Below are positions 7,257 to 10,918 of a stretch of 10,918 bases of DNA, piece after piece. The first letter of the stretch is position 1. Every line of letters begins with the position of its first letter. The notes under the pieces are model-generated. The model ran no database searches and was not told the DNA's origin. It worked only from the letters and a program-made list of their open reading frames with translations. A program made the translations under genes and the position numbers. This DNA comes from Dysgonamonadaceae bacterium (GTDB lineage: Bacteria; Bacteroidota; Bacteroidia; Bacteroidales; Azobacteroidaceae), in contig JAISNS010000277.1 in the NCBI GenBank assembly GCA_031276105.1, positions 1-10,918 of the forward strand, read 5' to 3'.

Positions 7257-7964
7257 ATGACAAAATTCAGATTTGGAAAATATCGCGAGTCCGACAGTAT
7301 GAGTAGATTATTGTGCGAAAAATATCCCACGTTGCTTGTACTCAGTCGATTCGGCATTGCCTTGGGGTTTGGGGAAAAAAGTATCGGCGAAGTCTGCAAA
7401 GATACGGGAGTGGATACGGATACTTTCCTTACAATCATTAATTTGTTGTTGGACGAAAATCAGGACGCAAAAATTGCCGGCGCTTCTTTTTCGCTGGAAT
7501 CCCTGATAACTTATCTTCAAAATTCCCATAATTATTTTTTGGATTACCGGCTTCCGGGCATCCGGACGAAATTGGTCGATGCACTTAATCCCACTCAGAA
7601 AGAGTTGAATAGAGCAGTGCTGCATTATTTCGACGAATACGTTTTGCAAGTGCACAAACACATGCAATATGAAGAAAAAAATGTTTTTCCCTATGTATAT
7701 GCTTTGCTTCGGGGCGAAAAGAGAGAAAATTACAATATCGGTATATTCAGCAAGAAACACGACCAGATAGAAACGAAGCTGACGGAGTTTAAACATATCC
7801 TTATCAAATATTATCCGGCTAAAAGTTCGAACGAAATCAACAGTGTTTTATTCGATATTTTCAATTGCGAAAAAGACTTGGCTTCGCACAATGCCATTGA
7901 GGACAAGTTGTTTGTTCCGGCAATCATGGAATTGGAAAATAAAATCGGAGGAAATCATGAATAA
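7257..7964 (+). CDS. Hemerythrin-domain protein, RIC/YtfE-like
   Basis: A 235-residue protein related to the di-iron RIC family (YtfE, ScdA), linked to repair of iron-sulfur clusters after nitric oxide or oxidative stress. Residues 20-65 resemble the ScdA N-terminal domain (SRFGIALGFGEKSIGEVCKD), but the usual Cys-Cys pair is replaced by Leu-Gly-Phe-Gly. Residues 85-225 form the hemerythrin four-helix bundle. His91, His135 and Glu139 (HMQYE), His168, and His211 and Glu215 (HNAIE) match the YtfE iron ligands in order and near-identical spacing. The protein is cytoplasmic, with no signal peptide. It has its own promoter, and its last 8 nt overlap the regulator gene, so the two are translationally coupled. 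It could act in sensing or repair of O2/NO damage; the sequence does not decide. Confidence 0.85.
   Translation: MTKFRFGKYRESDSMSRLLCEKYPTLLVLSRFGIALGFGEKSIGEVCKDTGVDTDTFLTIINLLLDENQDAKIAGASFSLESLITYLQNSHNYFLDYRLPGIRTKLVDALNPTQKELNRAVLHYFDEYVLQVHKHMQYEEKNVFPYVYALLRGEKRENYNIGIFSKKHDQIETKLTEFKHILIKYYPAKSSNEINSVLFDIFNCEKDLASHNAIEDKLFVPAIMELENKIGGNHE
7947..7951 (+). promoter_or_regulatory. Shine-Dalgarno GGAGG for the LuxR-type regulator
   Basis: GGAGG at 7947-7951 stands 5 nt before ATG 7957, inside the end of the hemerythrin gene. Such sites are rare in this phylum and in this window. It supports 7957 as the true start, against a longer frame opening at 7843. Confidence 0.6.
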
Positions 7965-8571
7965 TTCGGTCAAAATAGTAATTGTCGAACCGTCTATACT
8001 TCTCCGCAGCGGTATGATATCCATTCTGCAACAACTGAATATGATTCAGATGGATGTTTCTGATATTACCGACATCGACCAGTTGAAAAGCGCTTTTGGA
8101 AGACAAAATACTGATATACTGATAATTAACCCGTCTGTACTCGGAACTGTTTCTTTACCGCAAATTAAAAAAGACGCAAATAACAGCGCATTGAAATGCA
8201 TTGCCTTGCAACATTCTCTTCTCGATCATACGGTCTTAAAGACTTACGACGAAGTTATTTCCATCTACGATTCAGCCGAACAAATCTGCGAAAAACTCAC
8301 CCGGATGATTATCAAACCGGTATTGGATAAACGCCACGAAACGCTGACTTTGCGCGAAAAAGAGATTATTATTTGCATCATCAAAGGAATGACGAACAAA
8401 CAAATTGCTGAAAAATTGTATCTTTCTACGCATACGGTTATCAGCCACCGACGGAACATTGCCGCTAAACTGCAAATCCATAGCACCGCCGGACTAACCA
8501 TTTATGCAATAGTAAATAAGTTAGTGGAATTGGGAGAGATAGGAGATTTACCGGGTGCAATCGGAGAATAA
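7957..8571 (+). CDS. LuxR/NarL-type transcriptional regulator with degenerate receiver domain
   Basis: A 204-residue protein. Residues 4-120 look like a response-regulator receiver fold (VKIVIVEPSILLRSGMISIL), but the acidic pair after the first strand is Glu11-Pro12 instead of Asp-Asp, and the phospho-acceptor position after LII (55-57) is Asn58. No obvious switch Thr or Lys is seen either. Residues about 128-190 (LTLREKEIIICIIKGMTNKQIAEKLYLSTHTVISHRRNI) are a textbook GerE/LuxR helix-turn-helix. It should bind DNA, but is unlikely to be switched by ordinary phosphorylation. The start at 7957 overlaps the hemerythrin stop by 8 nt and has a good Shine-Dalgarno. No histidine kinase is nearby. 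A role in regulation with, or of, the hemerythrin gene is inferred from coupling only. Confidence 0.85.
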   Translation: MNNSVKIVIVEPSILLRSGMISILQQLNMIQMDVSDITDIDQLKSAFGRQNTDILIINPSVLGTVSLPQIKKDANNSALKCIALQHSLLDHTVLKTYDEVISIYDSAEQICEKLTRMIIKPVLDKRHETLTLREKEIIICIIKGMTNKQIAEKLYLSTHTVISHRRNIAAKLQIHSTAGLTIYAIVNKLVELGEIGDLPGAIGE

Positions 8572-8710
8572 ATTTAAGACACTTTTAAATCCGCAAGCAA
8601 AATTCATGGATATAAAACGGGGGCAAGGGCGTTGGAGGGCTTTGCTGCCACAATCTTCACTCGCCCGTTTATTCACTCAACTGCCATTTTGTCGCAAAAA
8701 GCGAGGACTT
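8572..8710. other. Intergenic stretch with no recognised feature
   Basis: About 140 nt between the regulator stop and the tandem array. I find no protein-like frame, promoter box or RNA gene. It contains a G-rich patch (about 8619-8640) and a GAGGACTT at 8703-8710 that may be a worn edge of the adjoining array. Confidence 0.4.
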
Positions 8711-8878
8711 AGGTTCTCCGAAAGCCGCGCGAGGTTCTAAAAGAGTCGAATGAGGTTCTCCGAAAGCCGCGCGAGGTTCTAAAAGAGTCGAATGAGGTTC
8801 TCCGAGAGCCTCGCGAGGTTCTAAAAGAGTCAAACGAGGTTCTCCGAGAGCCTCGCGAGATTCTAAAAGAGTCGAAGG
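8711..8878. repeat. Tandem array: 4 x 42 bp, each made of two 21-bp half units
   Basis: Units are 8711-8752, 8753-8794, 8795-8836 and 8837-8878. The first two are identical; units 3 and 4 differ by a few substitutions. Within each unit the octamer (G)AGGTTCT occurs twice, 21 bp apart, so it appears at 8710 (worn G), 8731, 8752, 8773, 8794, 8815, 8836 and 8857 (one change). After the octamer the halves alternate between CCGAAAGCC-type and AAAAGAGTC-type tails. Units 3 and 4 hold the palindrome CCTCGCGAGG or a near copy (8809-8818 and 8851-8860), with an imperfect stem of about 9 bp. Since 42 is a multiple of three, frames stay open on both strands; the minus strand reads a 14-residue repeat (LLEPREALGEP...), which I take as a by-product. 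The array lies between convergent genes. Confidence 0.9.
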
Positions 8879-8920
8879 CGACGCTCGGAGCGAGGATGAC
8901 GGTTGCATTACTGTGATGTT

Positions 8921-9260
8921 TCATTTTTTGAACACACCGGTTTCCCCTGCTTCTGTCGGAATATCGTATTCAAACACTTCTCTCAGTTCAATTCCCTTTA
9001 ATTCCGCTTGTTTCGAAACAACCGGCCTTGCAATTGCTACCGGATTCAGCAACGGATTGGGATTTTTTCCCTTCGCTTCTTTCAAATTTTTGCCGGTAAG
9101 CGGAACATACGAGCGAAGACGCAAATTTCCTCCGCATTTGAAACGGAAATTTCAGTATCATCAACGGCAACATTTCCATGATACTGTAAAACTTCGCATC
9201 GGCAGCATACGAGGCGAATATTAAAAGCGCCAACGAGATAAAAAATAAAAGGTACTTCAT
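8921..9260 (-). pseudogene. Frameshifted gene for a small exported protein
   Basis: Minus-strand gene broken over three frames. It starts at ATG 9260 with a clear signal peptide (MKYLLFFISLALLIFASYA), valid to about 9185. Protein-like codon use then moves to a second frame, about 9185-9135 (GNVAVDDTEISVSNAEE), and to a third from about 9130 to the stop at 8921-8923 (SYVPLTGKNLKEAKGKNP... ending ETGVFKK). Codons in each segment are rich in G at position one, as in real genes, while the alternative frames are not. A promoter box lies just upstream (9283-9290, minus strand). The simplest reading is a gene for a secreted or periplasmic protein of about 110 residues with two frameshifts. I do not recognise the family. 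Sequencing error is possible but would need two indels. Confidence 0.55.
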
Positions 9261-9282
9261 AGGCCATTTTTTTAGAAACTTA

Positions 9283-9290
9283 CAAAGCTA
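9283..9290 (-). promoter_or_regulatory. -7 promoter box for the minus-strand pseudogene
   Basis: On the minus strand the bases read TAGCTTTG, an exact TAnnTTTG box, 22 nt before ATG 9260. No clear -33 element is visible. It shows that the broken gene once had, and may still have, a transcription start. Confidence 0.45.
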
Positions 9291-9429
9291 TGTTTTTTAG
9301 ATGGAACATAAGAAGACATTCCAAAAATAAATAAATAAATACTATTCTCTTGTAATTTTCATAGATGTAGTTTACTCTTGTGCGAAGTTATTTGAAATCA
9401 ATGGTAAAACGTTGAAAAAGATTTTCATC

Positions 9430-9437
9430 TACCTTTG
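9430..9437 (+). promoter_or_regulatory. -7 promoter box for the MBL-fold gene
   Basis: TACCTTTG at 9430-9437 fits TAnnTTTG, 35 nt before ATG 9473. A two-codon frame (ATG ATT TAA at 9460-9468) lies in the leader. The 9261-9472 gap thus holds two divergent promoters and an AAAT-type run (about 9326-9340), and nothing else I can name. Confidence 0.5.
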
Positions 9438-9472
9438 CATTATAATTTAACGGAATTTTATGATTTAATTCA

Positions 9473-10096
9473 ATGAAAACACTATTCTTATTATCTCTGA
9501 TGGTTCTTGTTATCAACAACATAGCTGCTCAAGAAACGGAAACCGTCATTACGTATCCTCTCGGCAATTTCCGTGTAAGCATCCTTTCTGAGGACGAATC
9601 CCAAAGAGACGCCGGTCTGTTGAAAGGCACTACGCCGGAAATGCTCCGCAAATATCTCCCGGAGGGAATGTTTCCGATGGACCTACAAGTTTTCCTCGTT
9701 CGCACGCCGGACAAAAATATCCTGATTGACGCCGGATATGGAAAAAACCTTTTTAAAAACTTGCAATCGTTAGGGATCGCCGAAGCCGACATTCATGTTA
9801 TCCTATTGACACATCTGCATGGCGATCATATCGGCGGATTGTTGCGTGACGGGAAAATAGCCTTTCCGAATGCAGAGATTTATCTGTCGCAAGCGGAATA
9901 TGATTATTGGACAACCGAAAAACCGGCGGATGCCGTCCGTAAGATAATGGCGGCTTATAAAGACAAACTTCACGTCTTCGTTCCGTCCGAACCGGAAGAA
10001 CAATCCGCCGAACTATTTCCCGGATTCCGGGCGATAGCAGCCTGCGGTCATACGCCCGGACACAAGGCCGGAATAATTATTTGCTTTGAAAGATAA
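9473..10096 (+). CDS. MBL-fold metallo-hydrolase, C-terminally truncated
   Basis: A 207-residue exported metallo-beta-lactamase-fold protein. The signal peptide is [19 protein letters not shown], with likely cleavage before Gln20. The fold's metal motif is [11 protein letters not shown] (His114, His116, Asp118, His119), after NILIDAGYG (82-90). [10 protein letters not shown] (191-200) gives the next His ligand. The reading frame stops seven residues after that, at GIIICFER. Relatives usually continue for some 70-90 residues, with a GD(I/V)xH-type Asp ligand and a final His; both are missing. The last codons coincide with the recR promoter, so a deletion seems to have joined the gene to the recR upstream region. 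It is probably inactive, and could equally be labelled a pseudogene. Substrate unknown (lactonase-like or other hydrolase). Confidence 0.75.
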   Translation: MKTLFLLSLMVLVINNIAAQETETVITYPLGNFRVSILSEDESQRDAGLLKGTTPEMLRKYLPEGMFPMDLQVFLVRTPDKNILIDAGYGKNLFKNLQSLGIAEADIHVILLTHLHGDHIGGLLRDGKIAFPNAEIYLSQAEYDYWTTEKPADAVRKIMAAYKDKLHVFVPSEPEEQSAELFPGFRAIAACGHTPGHKAGIIICFER

Positions 10097-10111
10097 AAAA
10101 TTCTACTTTTG
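10080..10111 (+). promoter_or_regulatory. Full Bacteroidota promoter for recR
   Basis: TTTG at 10080-10083 and TACTTTTG at 10104-10111 are separated by 20 nt, the best match in the window to the TTTG/TAnnTTTG consensus. The recR ATG at 10132 follows 20 nt later. The -33 half lies inside the last codons of the truncated MBL gene. Confidence 0.7.
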
Positions 10112-10131
10112 TCCACTTATTACTAAATTCA

Positions 10132-10743
10132 ATGATAAACAAATATCCGTCTGTTTTATTGGAAAACGCAGTCAATGAATTTGCCAAGCTGCCGGGAGTT
10201 GGCCGGAAATCAGCGTTAAGACTGGTTCTCCATTCATTGAAAAGGACGCAGGAAGAAGTAGAAAATTTTGGACAAGCGCTGATTACGCTTCGCAAAGAGG
10301 TTAATTATTGTAGAATATGCCACAACATTTGCGATGATGAAGTTTGTAATATTTGCAGCGACTCTACGCGGGATCCCTCTACGGTTTGCGTAGTAGAAAA
10401 CATCAAAGAAGTGATGGCCATTGAAAATACAGGTCAATTTCATGGACTTTTCCACGTATTGGGAGGAATCATTTCTCCGATGGACGGCATTGGCCCCGGC
10501 GATTTACAAATAGACAGCTTGGTAAAACGAGTGCAGACAGGTAACGTTAATGAAGTAATTTTCGCCTTAAGCGCTACTATGGAAGGAGATACTACCAATT
10601 TTTATATTTACCGGAAACTTGCCGGACTGAATGTAAAAGTATCAATCATCGCAAGGGGCGTTTCTATCGGCGACGAATTGGAATATGCCGACGAAATCAC
10701 TTTGGGACGTTCCATCCTGAACCGCACCGATTTTAACGCTTAA
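10132..10743 (+). CDS. recR: Recombination mediator protein RecR
   Basis: A 203-residue protein of normal family length. A helix-hairpin-helix lies at about residues 18-32 ([13 protein letters not shown]), followed by a four-Cys zinc finger [16 protein letters not shown] (60-75) and a Toprim domain at about 83-175 ([37 protein letters not shown]). The C-terminus [25 protein letters not shown] is typical. RecR works with RecO (and RecF) to load RecA onto single-stranded DNA coated with SSB, at gaps and breaks in the cytoplasm. It has its own promoter and is not obviously co-transcribed with its neighbours. Confidence 0.96.
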   Translation: MINKYPSVLLENAVNEFAKLPGVGRKSALRLVLHSLKRTQEEVENFGQALITLRKEVNYCRICHNICDDEVCNICSDSTRDPSTVCVVENIKEVMAIENTGQFHGLFHVLGGIISPMDGIGPGDLQIDSLVKRVQTGNVNEVIFALSATMEGDTTNFYIYRKLAGLNVKVSIIARGVSIGDELEYADEITLGRSILNRTDFNA

Positions 10744-10754
10744 TATCAATAACT

Positions 10755-10789
10755 CATAATTCATAATTCATAATTCATAATTCATAATT
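10755..10789. repeat. Five tandem CATAATT heptamers
   Basis: Five exact CATAATT units in a row (10755-10789) lie between recR and the next start, 10 nt before ATG 10800. The same unit occurs 2-3 times at 3569-3589, also just before a gene start. Confidence 0.85.
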
Positions 10790-10799
10790 AAATATAAGT

Positions 10800-10918
10800 A
10801 TGGTTATCGCAGTAGATTTTGACGGAACAATAGTAGAACATGACTATCCGAGAATCGGCAAGCCTATTCCTTTTGCATTTGACGTTTTAAAAAGATTGCA
10901 GACGGAAGAACATCACAC
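10800..10918 (+). CDS. HAD-superfamily hydrolase, 3' partial
   Basis: Only the first 39 codons are present. MVIAVDFDGTIVEHDYPRIG carries HAD motif I, DFDGT (residues 6-10): the first Asp is the nucleophile and the second the acid/base of phosphatases in this superfamily. GKPIPFAFDVLKRLQTEEHH continues as in small Bacteroidota HAD proteins of the BT0820 type, as I recall them. The ATG is at 10800, immediately after the heptamer repeat. The substrate cannot be told, and the remaining motifs lie outside the window. Confidence 0.8.
   Translation, partial: MVIAVDFDGTIVEHDYPRIGKPIPFAFDVLKRLQTEEHH

Noticed and set aside
7843..7956. N-terminal extension of the LuxR-type regulator from 7843
   Set aside because: It lies wholly inside the hemerythrin coding region. 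ATG 7957 has GGAGG at proper spacing and begins a standard receiver fold.
8711..8878. CRISPR array
   Set aside because: The units are contiguous with no unique spacers, and there are no cas genes nearby.
8669..8908. Minus-strand repeat protein with 14-residue units (LLEPREALGEP...)
   Set aside because: A 42-bp repeat keeps several frames open on both strands at once, so an open frame is not evidence of coding. No promoter of its own and no recognisable domain is seen.
8988..9259. Intact 90-residue secreted protein from ATG 9260 to 8988
   Set aside because: Only the first 25 or so residues look real. Downstream, codon character is clearly better in the other two frames, so a frameshifted gene explains the data better.

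Overview
The window looks like chromosomal DNA from a member of the Bacteroidota, most likely order Bacteroidales. Several genes have a TAnnTTTG -7 box a short way upstream, Shine-Dalgarno sites are almost absent, and several proteins are typical of the phylum: a DksA/TraR protein with a degenerate zinc finger, a long LspA with an extra loop, DUF4296 and DUF4293 proteins, and a BamD / RNA polymerase omega / DUF4293 cluster. All intact genes lie on the + strand. The only minus-strand gene is a broken one.

Layout. 1-663 is the 3' part of an aldose 1-epimerase (GalM-like) that lacks the expected second catalytic histidine. After a spacer with an inverted repeat comes a tight run: dksA-like regulator (909), lspA (1287), DUF4296 lipoprotein (1921, overlapping lspA by 11 nt, TTG start) and a RlmI/RlmK-like SAM methyltransferase (2673). 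A DUF4886 SGNH-like secreted protein follows at 3606. A fresh promoter then drives bamD (4582), omega (5425) and DUF4293 (5763, 4-nt overlap), followed closely by a lone FecCD/BtuC-type permease (6194, TTG start). Another promoter drives a RIC/YtfE-like hemerythrin protein (7257) that overlaps a LuxR-type regulator with a degenerate receiver (7957).

The 8572-9472 stretch has no intact gene. It holds a 4 x 42-bp tandem array (8711-8878), itself built of 21-bp half units, and a frameshifted minus-strand gene for a small exported protein (8921-9260) that still has a recognisable promoter. Next come an MBL-fold hydrolase cut off after its HTPGH motif (9473-10096), whose last codons form part of the recR promoter, then recR (10132-10743), a run of five CATAATT heptamers, and the start of a HAD-type hydrolase running off the window end.

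Most of the window is housekeeping: lipoprotein maturation, outer-membrane assembly, transcription and recombinational repair. The parts most worth a second look are the coupled hemerythrin/pseudo-receiver regulator pair, the 42/21-bp array, and the eroded region between the regulator and recR. I see no clear defence system, mobile element, CRISPR array or RNA gene.
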